Of a DNA stretch of 64,000 bases, positions 46,985 through 57,400 are shown one piece after another. The stretch lies in contig NZ_JAVFWN010000004.1 in assembly GCF_030929495.1 (NCBI RefSeq), positions 248,001 to 312,000 of the forward strand, given 5' to 3'. The notes below the pieces were generated by a model. That model did not search any database. It was not told the DNA's origin and worked only from the letters and a program-made list of their open reading frames with translations. Position 1 is the stretch's first letter. Every line of letters begins with the position of its first letter. The stretch comes from Nocardioides sp. LHD-245 (lineage in GTDB: Bacteria; Actinomycetota; Actinomycetes; Propionibacteriales; Nocardioidaceae). The translations under genes and the position numbers were made by a program.

Positions 46985-47353
46985 ATGATTCAGCAGGAGT
47001 CGCGACTCAAGGTCGCCGACAACACCGGTGCCAAGGAGATCCTTTGCATCCGGGTGCTCGGCGGCTCCGGCCGTCGCTACGCCGGCATCGGCGACGTCAT
47101 CGTCGCCACTGTCAAGGACGCCATCCCCGGCGGCAACGTCAAGAAGGGCGACGTCGTCAAGGCGGTCGTCGTGCGCACCGTCAAGGAGCGCCGTCGGCCC
47201 GACGGGTCCTACATCCGCTTCGACGAGAACGCCGCGGTGATCCTCAAGAACGACGGTGAGCCCCGCGGCACCCGCATCTTCGGCCCGGTCGGCCGTGAGC
47301 TGCGGGAGAAGAAGTTCATGAAGATCATCTCGCTGGCGCCGGAGGTGCTGTGA
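46985..47353 (+). CDS. rplN: 50S ribosomal protein L14
   Basis: 122 residues from ATG 46985, with CAGGAGAAATCG as ribosome-binding region. [20 protein letters not shown] and the [20 protein letters not shown] end are diagnostic. L14 contacts h14 of 16S rRNA at the subunit interface. The stop overlaps the rplX start by one base. Confidence 0.97.
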   Translation: MIQQESRLKVADNTGAKEILCIRVLGGSGRRYAGIGDVIVATVKDAIPGGNVKKGDVVKAVVVRTVKERRRPDGSYIRFDENAAVILKNDGEPRGTRIFGPVGRELREKKFMKIISLAPEVL

Positions 47354-47766
47354 TGGCTGCCAAGTTCATTCGAAGCACTCGCAAGAAGTCCGAGCAGGTG
47401 CGCAAGAAGCCCAACCTCCGCGTCAAGAAGGGCGACACCGTCAAGGTCATCGCCGGCAAGGACAAGGGCGCCGAGGGCAAGATCATCAAGGTCCTCCGTG
47501 AGGAGGAGCGGGTGATCGTCGAGGGTGTCAACCGGATCAAGAAGCACACCAAGGTCGTCGACCAGGGTTCGCGCTCCGGCAACACCGGCGGCATCATCAC
47601 GACCGAGGCCCCGATCCACGTGTCCAACGTGATGCTGGTCGAGGGTGACGGCGTGACCAAGGTCGGCTACAAGCGGGTCGACGTCACCAAGCGCCGCCCC
47701 GACGGCTCGGAGTACAGCTCGACGCGCAGCGTCCGCGTCTCCCGCAAGACCGGGAAGGAGATCTGA
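47353..47766 (+). CDS. rplX: 50S ribosomal protein L24
   Basis: 137 residues from ATG 47353. A basic N-terminal extension precedes the KOW motif ([20 protein letters not shown]). L24 starts assembly of the large subunit. The C-terminus ([20 protein letters not shown]) is longer than in E. coli. rplE follows one base after the stop. Confidence 0.96.
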   Translation: MAAKFIRSTRKKSEQVRKKPNLRVKKGDTVKVIAGKDKGAEGKIIKVLREEERVIVEGVNRIKKHTKVVDQGSRSGNTGGIITTEAPIHVSNVMLVEGDGVTKVGYKRVDVTKRRPDGSEYSSTRSVRVSRKTGKEI

Positions 47767-47767
47767 G

Positions 47768-48337
47768 ATGAGCGAGTCCACCATCGAGAAGGTCACCCCT
47801 CGCCTCAAGACCAAGTACCGCGAGGAGATCCTCCCCGCGCTCAAGGCCGAGTTCGAGATCGGCAACGTCATGCAGGTGCCCGGTCTGACGAAGATCGTCG
47901 TCAACATGGGTGTCGGCGAGGCCGCCCGCGACTCGAAGCTGATCGAGGGCGCGATCCGCGACCTGACCGCGATCACCGGCCAGAAGCCGGCCGTGACCAA
48001 GGCCCGCAAGTCGATCGCCCAGTTCAAGCTGCGTGAGGGCATGCCGATCGGCACGCACGTCACGCTGCGTGGAGACCGGATGTGGGAGTTCCTCGACCGC
48101 CTGCTGGCGCTCGCGCTGCCGCGTATCCGTGACTTCCGCGGTCTCTCGCCGAAGCAGTTCGACGGCCGGGGCAACTACACGTTCGGTCTGACCGAGCAGG
48201 TCATGTTCCACGAGATCGACCAGGACAAGGTCGACCGCCAGCGGGGCATGGACATCACCATCGTCACCACGGCGACCAACGACGAGCAGGGGCGCGCGCT
48301 GCTGAAGCAGCTCGGCTTCCCGTTCAAGGAGAACTGA
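47768..48337 (+). CDS. rplE: 50S ribosomal protein L5
   Basis: 189 residues from ATG 47768. [20 protein letters not shown] and the [20 protein letters not shown] block mark L5, which binds 5S rRNA and contacts the P-site tRNA. rpsN follows one base after the stop. Confidence 0.97.
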
Positions 48338-48338
48338 C

Positions 48339-48524
48339 ATGGCGAAGACTGCGCTGAAGGTCAAGGCCGCTCGCAAGCCCAAGTTCGCGGTGCGCGGCTA
48401 CACCCGCTGCCAGCGGTGCGGGCGCCCCAAGGCCGTCTACCGCAAGTTCGGCCTGTGCCGGATCTGCCTGCGCGAGATGGCTCACCGCGGCGAGCTGCCC
48501 GGCGTGACCAAGTCGAGCTGGTAA
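48339..48524 (+). CDS. rpsZ: 30S ribosomal protein S14, zinc-binding type
   Basis: 61 residues from ATG 48339. Two CxxC pairs (C24/C27 and C40/C43) form the zinc site of the short C+ type of S14. Many actinobacteria also keep a zinc-free S14 paralogue elsewhere, induced in zinc starvation; none is in this window. A 68-bp gap with a small hairpin (TCCACTC 48542-48548 with GAGTGGA 48561-48567) follows before rpsH. Confidence 0.96.
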
Positions 48525-48592
48525 CACCCAACCGTTGAAGGTCCACTCGCCTGAGTCGCTGAGTGGAAACCACAGCAGAAAGAACACACATC

Positions 48593-48997
48593 ATGACGAT
48601 GACTGACCCGATCGCAGACATGCTCACGCGTCTGCGCAACGCCAACCAGGCGTACCACGACGCGGTGACCATGCCGTACAGCAAGCTCAAGCAAGGCGTC
48701 GCGGAGATCCTCAAGCAGGAGGGGTACATCACCTCCTTCGCTGTCGCGGACAACGAGAACGGCGTCGGCAAGCTGCTGACCGTCACGCTCAAGTACGGCC
48801 GCAACCGCGAGCGCTCGATCGCCGGAGTCCGCCGGATCAGCAAGCCCGGTCTGCGGGTGTACGCCAAGCACACCGGTCTCCCGAAGGTCCTCGGCGGCCT
48901 GGGCGTGGCGATCATCTCGACGAGCCAGGGTCTGCTGACCGACCGCCAGGCCAACCAGAAGGGCGTGGGTGGGGAAGTCCTCGCCTACGTCTGGTGA
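48593..48997 (+). CDS. rpsH: 30S ribosomal protein S8
   Basis: 134 residues from ATG 48593 ([20 protein letters not shown]). The C-terminal GISTSQG-like block appears as [17 protein letters not shown]8 is a primary 16S binder, and in E. coli it represses the spc operon by binding mRNA. The hairpin just upstream (48542-48567) is in a position where such control could act, but it does not clearly mimic the 16S site. Confidence 0.97.
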   Translation: MTMTDPIADMLTRLRNANQAYHDAVTMPYSKLKQGVAEILKQEGYITSFAVADNENGVGKLLTVTLKYGRNRERSIAGVRRISKPGLRVYAKHTGLPKVLGGLGVAIISTSQGLLTDRQANQKGVGGEVLAYVW

Positions 48998-49019
48998 CAA
49001 GGGAAGGAGAGAGAAGAAC

Positions 49020-49559
49020 ATGTCGCGCATCGGCAAGCTCCCCGTCCCCGTCCCCTCGGGCGTCGACGTCCAGATCGACGGAGCCACCGTCACGGTGAAG
49101 GGCCCCAAGGGCACCCTGAGCCACACCGTGGTCGCTCCGATCACCGTCGAGAAGGGCGAGGGCGTCCTGGACGTCAAGCGCCCCGACGACGAGCGCCTCT
49201 CGAAGGCCTACCACGGTCTGAGCCGCACGCTCATCAACAACATGGTCGTCGGTGTCACCGAGGGCTACGAGAAGAAGCTCGAGATCGTGGGCGTCGGCTA
49301 CCGCGTCCTGTCCAAGGGCCCGACCCAGCTGGAGTTCCAGCTCGGCTACTCGCACGTGATCATCTTCGACGCCCCCGAGGGCATCACCTTCGCGGTGGAG
49401 GGCCCGACCAAGCTCGGCGTCCTCGGCATCGACAAGCAGCTGGTCGGCGAGGTCGCCGCCAACATCCGCAAGCTCCGCAAGCCCGAGCCCTACAAGGGCA
49501 AGGGCGTCCGGTACGCCGGCGAACACGTCCGCCGCAAGGTCGGAAAGGCTGGTAAGTGA
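49020..49559 (+). CDS. rplF: 50S ribosomal protein L6
   Basis: 179 residues from ATG 49020, with an AAGGAGAG ribosome-binding site. [20 protein letters not shown] and the C-terminal [20 protein letters not shown] signature are present. L6 lies near the factor-binding stalk base. rplR starts one base after the stop. Confidence 0.97.
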   Translation: MSRIGKLPVPVPSGVDVQIDGATVTVKGPKGTLSHTVVAPITVEKGEGVLDVKRPDDERLSKAYHGLSRTLINNMVVGVTEGYEKKLEIVGVGYRVLSKGPTQLEFQLGYSHVIIFDAPEGITFAVEGPTKLGVLGIDKQLVGEVAANIRKLRKPEPYKGKGVRYAGEHVRRKVGKAGK

Positions 49560-49560
49560 C

Positions 49561-49944
49561 ATGGCGATCACCCTCAAGTACCAGCGGAGGCTGGCCGCTC
49601 GCGCGAGTTCGCGCACGCGTCGTCAGATCCGCGGTCGCAAGAAGATCTCCGGGACGGCCGAGCGGCCGCGCCTGGTGATCACCCGATCGAGCAAGCACAT
49701 CACCGCCCAGGTCGTCGACGACCTGGTCGGCAAGACCCTGGTGTCGGCCTCGACCCTCGAGGGCGACCTGCGCGCTCTCGACGGCGACAAGACCGCCAAG
49801 GCCAAGAAGGTCGGCGAGCTCGTCGCCGCCCGTGCCAAGGAGCAGGGCGTGGAGTCGGTCGTCTTCGACCGCGCCGGCAACAAGTATCACGGTCGCATCG
49901 CGGCCCTGGCCGATGGCGCCCGCGAGGGCGGCCTGACCTTCTGA
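49561..49944 (+). CDS. rplR: 50S ribosomal protein L18
   Basis: 127 residues from ATG 49561. [20 protein letters not shown] and [20 protein letters not shown] identify L18, which binds 5S rRNA together with L5. Length is usual for the family; rpsE follows 25 bp later. Confidence 0.97.
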   Translation: MAITLKYQRRLAARASSRTRRQIRGRKKISGTAERPRLVITRSSKHITAQVVDDLVGKTLVSASTLEGDLRALDGDKTAKAKKVGELVAARAKEQGVESVVFDRAGNKYHGRIAALADGAREGGLTF

Positions 49945-49969
49945 CCGCGAACAGGACTGAGGAGAGATC

Positions 49970-50614
49970 ATGAGCGGACCCCAGCGCGGACAGCGTTCGG
50001 GCGGCGACCGTGGTGGCCGTGGCGGCCGCGACGGCGGCCGTGGCGGTGCCGACAAGAGCCAGTACGTCGAGCGGGTCGTCGCGATCAACCGTGTCGCCAA
50101 GGTCGTGAAGGGTGGTCGTCGCTTCAGCTTCACCGCCCTCGTGATCGTGGGTGACGGTGACGGTCTGGTCGGCGTCGGCTACGGCAAGGCGAAGGAAGTT
50201 CCCGCGGCGATCGCCAAGGGCGTCGAGGAGGCGAAGAAGAACTTCTTCCGCGTCCCCCGCGTCCAGGGCACGATCCCGCACCCGGTCCAGGGCGAGAAGG
50301 CCGCCGGCGTGGTGTTCCTGCGCCCGGCCGCTCCCGGTACCGGGGTCATCGCCGGTGGTCCGGTGCGCGCCGTCCTGGAGTGCGCCGGCATCCACGACGT
50401 GCTCAGCAAGTCGCTGGGCTCGTCCAACCAGATCAACATCGTGCACGCGACCGTCGCGGCGCTCCAGATGCTGGAGCAGCCCGAGTCGGTGGCGGCGCGG
50501 CGTGGTCTGCCCGTCGAGCACGTCGCCCCGGCGGCGCTGCTCAAGGCCAAGGCCGAGGGTGAGGCCGCTGCGGCCGCCGCCAAGGCCTCCTCGCCTGCGG
50601 GGGTGACGGCCTGA
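49970..50614 (+). CDS. rpsE: 30S ribosomal protein S5
   Basis: 214 residues from ATG 49970. Residues 2-24 are a Gly/Arg-rich extension ([14 protein letters not shown]), as in many actinobacteria. The double-stranded-RNA-binding domain ([20 protein letters not shown]) and [20 protein letters not shown] follow. S5 is important for decoding accuracy. The stop shares one base with rpmD. Confidence 0.97.
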   Translation: MSGPQRGQRSGGDRGGRGGRDGGRGGADKSQYVERVVAINRVAKVVKGGRRFSFTALVIVGDGDGLVGVGYGKAKEVPAAIAKGVEEAKKNFFRVPRVQGTIPHPVQGEKAAGVVFLRPAAPGTGVIAGGPVRAVLECAGIHDVLSKSLGSSNQINIVHATVAALQMLEQPESVAARRGLPVEHVAPAALLKAKAEGEAAAAAAKASSPAGVTA

Positions 50615-50802
50615 TGGCACAGCTGAAGGTCCAGCAGACCAAGTCGAAGATCGGCACGAAGGCCAACCAGCGCGAGACGCTGCGCAGCCTGGGCCTCAAG
50701 CGGATCGGCGACGTCGTGATCAAGGAGGACCGTCCCGAGATCCGGGGCATGGTCCACACCGTCCGTCACCTGGTGACGGTCGAGGTCGTCGGAGGCGAGT
50801 GA
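50614..50802 (+). CDS. rpmD: 50S ribosomal protein L30
   Basis: 62 residues from ATG 50614, coupled to rps[21 protein letters not shown] and [17 protein letters not shown] are typical of the short bacterial L30. Confidence 0.96.
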   Translation: MAQLKVQQTKSKIGTKANQRETLRSLGLKRIGDVVIKEDRPEIRGMVHTVRHLVTVEVVGGE

Positions 50803-50804
50803 CA

Positions 50805-51245
50805 ATGACGCTCAAGCTGCACCACCTGCGCCCCGCACCGGGTGCGAAGACCGCCAAGACCCGTGTGGGTCGCGGTGAGGGCTCCAAGGGCAAGACCGCC
50901 GGTCGTGGTACGAAGGGCACCAAGGCCCGCTACCAGGTCCCGGTCGCGTTCGAGGGTGGCCAGATGCCGCTGCACATGCGGCTCCCGAAGCTCAAGGGCT
51001 TCAAGAACCCGTTCAAGGTGACCTTCCAGGTCGTCAACCTCGACCGGATCAGCGCGCTGTTCCCCGAGGGTGGCGACGTCACCCCGGAGACGCTGGTCCA
51101 GAAGGGCGCGGTCCGCAGGGGCCACCCGGTCAAGGTGCTCGGGCAGGGTGACCTGACGGTCAAGGTCGCGGTGAGCGCGGATGCGTTCTCGACCTCGGCC
51201 AAGGAGAAGATCGAGGGCGCCGGCGGGACCGTTACGGTCCTGTGA
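50805..51245 (+). CDS. rplO: 50S ribosomal protein L15
   Basis: 146 residues from ATG 50805, preferred over GTG 50799 because GGAGG (50791-50795) is nine bases before the [23 protein letters not shown] and [20 protein letters not shown] mark L15. It is the last ribosomal gene of the cluster here; a 21-bp-stem terminator follows ten bases after the stop, so secY is on a separate transcript or receives read-through. Confidence 0.97.
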   Translation: MTLKLHHLRPAPGAKTAKTRVGRGEGSKGKTAGRGTKGTKARYQVPVAFEGGQMPLHMRLPKLKGFKNPFKVTFQVVNLDRISALFPEGGDVTPETLVQKGAVRRGHPVKVLGQGDLTVKVAVSADAFSTSAKEKIEGAGGTVTVL

Positions 51246-51254
51246 CGACGCTGC

Positions 51255-51302
51255 GAGGGGCGCGTCGGGTCTGGATGGAGTCCAGACCCGACGACGCCCC
51301 TC
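51255..51302 (+). terminator. strong hairpin terminator after rplO
   Basis: A 21-bp stem with a single bulged A (51294): GAGGGGCG (51255-51262) with CGCCCCTC (51295-51302), and an inner perfect GTCGGGTCTGGA (51264-51275) with TCCAGACCCGAC (51281-51292). The loop is five bases. There is no T run beyond TCGTTCGT. It ends the S10-spc transcript. Confidence 0.85.
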
Positions 51303-51381
51303 GTTCGTCTCCACGGTCTGCTCCGCGCCCGGTTCGTCCTGCTTCCTCGGCGTACCGGGCCGGCGGCTGTGTGCCCCCTGT

Positions 51382-51387
51382 TAGGCT
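51382..51387 (+). promoter_or_regulatory. candidate -10 box for secY
   Basis: TAGGCT fits the actinobacterial -10 consensus TANNNT and lies 42 bp before the secY start, downstream of the rplO terminator. No convincing -35 is seen. Confidence 0.35.
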
Positions 51388-51429
51388 TCCCCGCGGCCAC
51401 AAGGCCAGCGATGAGAGAAGAGGACCCGC

Positions 51430-52743
51430 GTGCTCACCGCGTTCGTGAACGCCTTCCGGACCCCGGACCTGCGGCGCAAGCTGCTGTTCGTCCTGTTGAT
51501 CATCGTCATCTTCAGGGCAGGGTCCCAGATCCCGGCACCTGGCGTGCATGTCTCCAACGTCGAGAAGTGCATCAAGGTGGTCGAGGAGGGCAGCAACGCC
51601 AGCCTCTACAGCCTGGTCAACCTGTTCTCCGGCGGAGCGCTCCTCCAGCTGACGATCTTCGCGCTCGGCATCATGCCGTACATCACCGCGAGCATCATCC
51701 TGCAGCTGCTCGTCGTCGTGATCCCGCGGCTCGAGGCCCTCAAGAAGGAGGGCCAGGCCGGCCAGACGAAGATCACGCAGTACACGCGCTATCTGACGCT
51801 GGGCCTCGCGGTCCTGCAGGCGACCGGCATCGTCGCGCTCGCGCGCACCGGCAACCTGCTGCAGGGCTGTGACAGCACGCAATACCCGTTGCTGCACTCC
51901 AACAACACCGAGACCTTCCTGGTCCTGGTCGTGACCATGACGGCCGGCACCGCGGTCATCATGTGGCTCGGTGAGCTGATCACCGAGCGCGGCGTCGGCA
52001 ACGGCATGTCGATCCTCATCTTCACCCAGGTCGTCGCGACCTTCCCGGCCTCGCTGTGGCAGGTCAAGATCAGCCAGGGCTGGTGGACCTTCGGAGTGGT
52101 GGTCGCGATCGGCCTCGTGCTGGTGGCCGCGGTGATCTTCATCGAACAGGCCCAGCGCCGGATCCCGGTGCAGTACGCCCGCCGGATGGTCGGCCGCAAG
52201 ATGTTCGGCGGCAGCTCGACCTACATCCCGCTCAAGGTCAACCAGGCGGGCATCATCCCCGTCATCTTCGCCTCGTCGCTGCTCTACCTGCCGGCGATGG
52301 CGGTGCAGTTCAACCAGGAGAACCCGAACCAGTTCATCCGGTGGGTCAACGAGTACCTCGTCGACCAGGGTCACCCGGTGCACATGGCGGCGTACTTCCT
52401 GCTGATCATCTTCTTCACCTACTTCTACGTGTCGATCACCTTCAACCCGCAAGAGGTGGCCGACAACATGAAGAAGTACGGCGGCTTCATCCCCGGGATC
52501 CGGGCGGGCAAGCCGACCCAGGACTATCTGTCCTACGTCCTGTCCCGCATCACGTTGCCGGGCGCTCTCTACCTGGGTCTGATCTCGCTCGTACCGCTGA
52601 TCGCGTTCGTGTTGATCAACGCCAACCAGAACTTCCCGTTCGGTGGCACGTCCATCCTGATCATGGTCGGTGTCGCCCTCGACACGGTCAAGCAGATCGA
52701 GAGCCAGCTCCAGCAGCGCAACTACGAAGGATTCCTGCGTTGA
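51430..52743 (+). CDS. secY: preprotein translocase subunit SecY
   Basis: 437 residues from GTG 51430, with AGAAGAGGA as ribosome-binding region. Ten membrane helices, the plug region ([20 protein letters not shown]) and the conserved cytoplasmic loops ([20 protein letters not shown], then [19 protein letters not shown]) show an intact channel. SecY forms the SecYEG pore for protein export. The stop overlaps the adk TTG start by four bases. Confidence 0.97.
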   Translation: MLTAFVNAFRTPDLRRKLLFVLLIIVIFRAGSQIPAPGVHVSNVEKCIKVVEEGSNASLYSLVNLFSGGALLQLTIFALGIMPYITASIILQLLVVVIPRLEALKKEGQAGQTKITQYTRYLTLGLAVLQATGIVALARTGNLLQGCDSTQYPLLHSNNTETFLVLVVTMTAGTAVIMWLGELITERGVGNGMSILIFTQVVATFPASLWQVKISQGWWTFGVVVAIGLVLVAAVIFIEQAQRRIPVQYARRMVGRKMFGGSSTYIPLKVNQAGIIPVIFASSLLYLPAMAVQFNQENPNQFIRWVNEYLVDQGHPVHMAAYFLLIIFFTYFYVSITFNPQEVADNMKKYGGFIPGIRAGKPTQDYLSYVLSRITLPGALYLGLISLVPLIAFVLINANQNFPFGGTSILIMVGVALDTVKQIESQLQQRNYEGFLR

Positions 52744-53315
52744 GGCTTCTGATCATGGGCCCGCCGGGCGCCGGCAAAGGCACCCAGGCGAAGGCCGTCG
52801 CCGATCACTTCGGCGTCCCGGCCATCTCGACCGGAGACATCTTCCGGGCGAACGTCGGGCAGGGCACGCCGCTCGGCATCGAGGCGAAGCGCTACATGGA
52901 CGCCGGTGAGTACGTCCCCGACGAGGTCACCAACAACATGGTGCGCGACCGGATCGCCGAGCCGGACGCCGAGAAGGGCTTCCTGCTCGACGGCTACCCG
53001 CGCACCCTGGCCCAGGTCACCGAGCTCGACACCATGGTCAAGGACACCGGGCACCGGATCGACGCCGTGCTGTGCCTGACGGTCGACAGCGAGGCTCTGA
53101 TCAGCCGGCTGCTGAAGCGCGCCGAGATCGAAGGTCGCGCCGACGACAACGAAGAGGTCATCCGGCGTCGCCAGGAGGTCTACGTCGAGGAGACGGAGCC
53201 GCTGATCGCCGTGTACGCCGAGCGCGGCCTGGTCGTCTCCGTCGACGGCATGGGCGAGATCGCCGAGGTCCAGCAGCGGATCTTCGATGCACTCGACGAC
53301 CTGCCGGAGAGCTGA
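52740..53315 (+). CDS. adk: adenylate kinase
   Basis: 191 residues from TTG 52740, overlapping the secY stop (TTGA); a later ATG at 52755 would cut into the P-loop strand. The P-loop is [10 protein letters not shown] (7-16), with DGYPRT and [13 protein letters not shown] conserved. The LID is the short form without a zinc-binding cysteine set ([19 protein letters not shown]), as in most actinobacteria. The enzyme interconverts AMP and ATP with two ADP. The gene is coupled to secY, a very common arrangement. Confidence 0.95.
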   Translation: MRLLIMGPPGAGKGTQAKAVADHFGVPAISTGDIFRANVGQGTPLGIEAKRYMDAGEYVPDEVTNNMVRDRIAEPDAEKGFLLDGYPRTLAQVTELDTMVKDTGHRIDAVLCLTVDSEALISRLLKRAEIEGRADDNEEVIRRRQEVYVEETEPLIAVYAERGLVVSVDGMGEIAEVQQRIFDALDDLPES

Positions 53316-53463
53316 CTGCTTTGAATTGCCCGAGCGCGTCGCAGACGGGCCTCGGCGCCCGGGCCTCGCAAGCTCGGCCCGCGGCCTTCGGTCCGTGCGG
53401 CTTCGCCGCCGTGCGCCACGCTGCCGGGCGGGGCGCCACCCGGGAGACGAGGACGGCCTGACG

Positions 53464-54303
53464 GTGTTCTTCGGCCAGCACCGGATCGAGATCAAGACCC
53501 CGGAGCAGGTGCGCTCGATGCGTGTGGCCGGCCTCGTCGTCGGCCGCACGCTCGCGCGTCTGCGCGAGGCGGTCCGCCCCGGGATCTCGACCGCCGAGCT
53601 CGACGCCCTCGCTGAGCAGAGCATCCGCGACGAGGGCTGCGTGCCGTCGTTCCTCGGGTACGGCGAGCCGCCGTTCCCGGCGAGCATCTGCGCCTCGGTC
53701 AACGACGAGGTGGTGCACGGCATCCCGGGCGCACGGGTGCTGGCGGAGGGCGACGTGATCTCCATCGACTGCGGGGCGATCGCCTTCGACGACGCCGGCC
53801 AGGGCTGGCACGGCGATGCCGCGATCACGGTGGCGGTCGGGTCCGTGCGAGCCGACGTCGCCGAGCTGATGCGGGTCACCGAGGAGGCGCTGTGGCGCGG
53901 TCTCGCGGCCGCACGCGCCGGTGCGCGGGTGGGAGACATCTCGCATGCGGTCGCGTCGTACGTCCACGGCGAGGGGCCCTACGGCATCGTCGACGGCTAC
54001 ACCGGCCACGGCATCGGCACCGCCATGCACATGGAGCCCGACGTCCCCAACGAGGGTCGGCCGGGTCGGGGCCCGCGGCTGCGCGAGGGCATCGCCCTGG
54101 CCGTCGAGCCGATGATCACGCTCGGTGACCACGCGACCGACGTCGCGGCCGACGACTGGACCGTGGTCACCTCGGACGGTCGCTGGGCCGCCCACTACGA
54201 GCACACCTTCGCCCTGACGCCGGGCGGCGTGTGGGTCCTCACCGCCGAGGACGGCGGCCGCGCGCGGCTCGAGCAGCTGGGCGCGGCGTACGGCGGCGAC
54301 TGA
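53464..54303 (+). CDS. map: methionine aminopeptidase, type I
   Basis: 279 residues from GTG 53464. The metal ligands lie in SIDCGAIAFDDAGQGWHGDA (two Asp), TGHGIGTAMHMEPDV (His) and AVEPMITLGDH (Glu), with a second Glu near the end. Also present are GYGEPPFPASICASVNDEVV and the substrate His of VVHGIP. It removes the N-terminal Met from nascent proteins. A 148-bp gap with GC-rich hairpins (a TTCG-loop stem around 53398-53410) separates it from adk. What follows is not infA but a giant surface-protein gene. Confidence 0.95.
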   Translation: MFFGQHRIEIKTPEQVRSMRVAGLVVGRTLARLREAVRPGISTAELDALAEQSIRDEGCVPSFLGYGEPPFPASICASVNDEVVHGIPGARVLAEGDVISIDCGAIAFDDAGQGWHGDAAITVAVGSVRADVAELMRVTEEALWRGLAAARAGARVGDISHAVASYVHGEGPYGIVDGYTGHGIGTAMHMEPDVPNEGRPGRGPRLREGIALAVEPMITLGDHATDVAADDWTVVTSDGRWAAHYEHTFALTPGGVWVLTAEDGGRARLEQLGAAYGGD

Positions 54304-54424
54304 CCGCCGAGTTCGACGGGCTGAACCCGCTTCACCCTCCGGGGGAGGATCCGGGGGATATCTGGTGAGACCTGCATAACTTTCGGGCCGAAGATTCGTT
54401 GCGCACCCGTTTTCCCACGTACGT

Positions 54425-54448
54425 TCCCTCCCGGGACATAGGGAGGGA
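54425..54448 (+). promoter_or_regulatory. hairpin sequestering the Shine-Dalgarno sequence of the surface-protein gene
   Basis: TCCCTCCC (54425-54432) pairs perfectly with GGGAGGGA (54441-54448) around an eight-base loop. The right arm is the ribosome-binding site of the giant gene, spaced six bases from its GTG. As drawn, the SD is base-paired, so translation should depend on opening this stem. Confidence 0.6.
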
Positions 54449-54454
54449 CATACC

Positions 54455-57400
54455 GTGGGACAGGTACGCCCGCTTCAGAGCGGGAACATGCGTCGTTGGG
54501 TTGTGGGAGGCCTGGCGATGCTCATGACGATGTTGAGCGCGCTGATGGTGGTACCCCCGTCGTCGGCAGCGCCGGAATCGCTGCAGATCGACAAGTCGGT
54601 GGACAACACCACCCCCGGGCCGGGGGAGACGTTCACCTACCAGATCCAGGTGCGGTGCTCGGAGGACGACTGCCTCGACACGCAGATCGTCGACGAGCTG
54701 CCGGACGAGCTGGTCGGGTTCCCGATCCAGAACGTCCAGTTCAGCCCGAACCCGACCACGGTGCCGCGCACGGTGACCTGGCAGCCGGGCGGGGGAACGA
54801 ATCCGCCGGCGACGGTCACGGCCGGCACGAGCCTGACCGTCGACCTCAAGCAGCCGACCGACGGACCCGTGGGCGTCGGGCTGCAGGCGGGCACGACGTA
54901 CACGATCTCGATCTCGCTGAAGGTGCCCGACGACTACCCGCCGGGCCGTAGCGGCGACATCGTCAACCCCGCGCGGGTGTCGGCCTCCAACGCCAACACC
55001 AAGACCAGCAGCGCGACCATCAACGTCGAGGCGCCGATCACCACCGGGGTCGCCGTCGACAAGACCTGGGCACCGGCGAGCCAGCCGTTCGACCCGGGCG
55101 CGGAGTCGACGATCGGCCTCGCGGCTCGCAACTCCAGCAACGTCGCGGTCGACCGGCTCGTCATCCAGGAGCCGAAGAACGCCGCGAACGGTGCCGCCAC
55201 GCTCGACCCGAGCAATCCGTTCACCATCACCGACTTCGACGGCTTCGGCGACGTCGCCCCGCCCGCCGGCTGCACGACCGCGCGCGTCGACGCCTACGTC
55301 CGCTCCGGTGGCACGTGGAGCTGGGTCCAGGGCGCCGACGCCCCGGCGGGCGACCCGCTGGCCCTCCCGGCCGGCGTGACGAACGCCCAGGTCGGCGGCA
55401 TCCGGGTCACCTGCGACGGCACGATCGCGCCGGGTCAGCGGATCGCGCTCGATCTCGACCTGACCCAGCGCGCCACCGACCGCGACGGCGGCGACCTGTC
55501 CCTGGCCGAGCACCGGGTCGACAACGTGACCACCGGCTCGGCCACGCTCGCCGGCCAGCCGACCGCGCGCGACGACGGCCAGGCGTCGTACATCGTCCGG
55601 CCCGCCATCCCCTCCGTGGAGGCGAACAAGAACATCTCGCCGGACAGCATCACCGCCGGGCAGGACGCCCCGGCGACGGTGACCGGCACCAACGGCGGCG
55701 TGCCGGTCACCAGCCTGACGGTCGCCGACCTCGACTTCTTCACCGACGAGGTCACCTTCGGCGGCTTCGACGGACCGCTGACCTGGCCCGCCGCCGCCAC
55801 CGGCGCGACGGTGACCTACCACCTCCTCGCCGGTGGCACCGAGCCGCAGGCGGTGAGCAGCGGGCAGGTGCCGGCCGCGGCGAGCGGCAAGATCTCCGGC
55901 TTCGAGATCACCTGGACCGGACCGATCGCGGCCGACGAGACCGGCGGCGCGGCCTTCACCATCGAGACCACCGAGGACGCCACGGGTGGCGCGGCCGAGG
56001 TGACGCTGACCAACAAGGTCGACGTCGCGGTCGAGGCCTCGAACGGCCTCGCTGACAGTGACAGCGACACCGACACGCTCCGGGTCGTCGACCCGGCGAT
56101 CACCGCCACGCTCGACAAGACCGTGCGGCCCGGATCGGCCGTGCGGCCCGGCCAGTCCGTCATCTCGTCGCTGAAGGCCAACGTGATCGCCCACGGCGAC
56201 GGCGCCGTCGTCCACGACATCGTGGTCGAGGACGTCGTCGGGACCGGCACCGCCGAGTTCTGGGACGCCTTCGATCTGGTCTCGATCGCACCGACCCAGG
56301 TGCCGGCCGACACCACGCTGACCGTCGAGGTCCAGGGGACCGACGGCACCTGGCACCAGCTGCTCGTGCAGGGACCCCTGCCCGAGGCGAGCGTGCTGCG
56401 GCGCGACGCCGCTGCCACCTCGGCCGCCCTCGCTCTGCTCGGCCTCGGCCGCGACGACATCCAGGGCATCCGGTTCGCGTTTCACAACGACACCGGCTTC
56501 CCGAGCGATGTCACGCTGACCCCCAACCTCGAGTTCGAGGCCCGCGGCACGCTGCGCGACGGCGGCGCCGTCACGCCGGGCCCGGACAGCCCGACGCCGT
56601 ACGTCAACTCGGCGACCGTCACCGCCGACGGTGAGTCCGCCGGCGGCAACACCCTCCACGACGACGACGGCGACGAGGGCACGGGCACGGTCGTCACCGA
56701 CGACGGCGGCCCCGGCCCCGGCGTCGACATCGACAAGACCTGGGTCGAGTCCTCGGTCGACGCCCAGTCCGGTGAGCGGGCCACGACCCACCTCGACTGG
56801 AACGTCACCAAGGGCCTCTCGCCCGTGCGGATCAGCGACGGTGCGGCCGATCCGGCCACCACCCCTGTCGCACAGACCGTGTACGACGCCTTCGACCTGG
56901 TCCGGATCGACCGCGTCGACGTGTCGAACACCCCGTACTCGACCGGCTGGTACCTCCGCTACGACACCGTCACCGAGGTCGCCCTCTACGACGGCAGCAG
57001 CTGGGTCGTGGTGAACGCCCCGAACGGGAGCTGGCGGGAGGCCGACGGGTCCTTCAAGGGCTACGAGCTGTCCGGTCCCGAGCGTGCGTCCACGCGCGGC
57101 GTGCGGATCGTGGTCGAGGAGACCGCGGCCGACACGGATCGGCGCGAGACGGCCCAGGAGGCCGGCAACGCGTTCGACCCGTACGCCCCCGCGCCCGACA
57201 CGGGCGTCGGCGCCGGCAGCACCGATCGCCGGTTCTCGCTGGGCTGGCAGGTCCGCGACAAGGCCCGCTCCGACGGCGCGTTCGTCGTCGCCGACCGCGA
57301 CTACAACACCCCGGACGAGGGGATCGTCGACAACGACACCGAGCTGCGCGGCACCCCCGTCGGCGGCGGTGCGCCCGTCACCGACACGGCGTCCGACACC

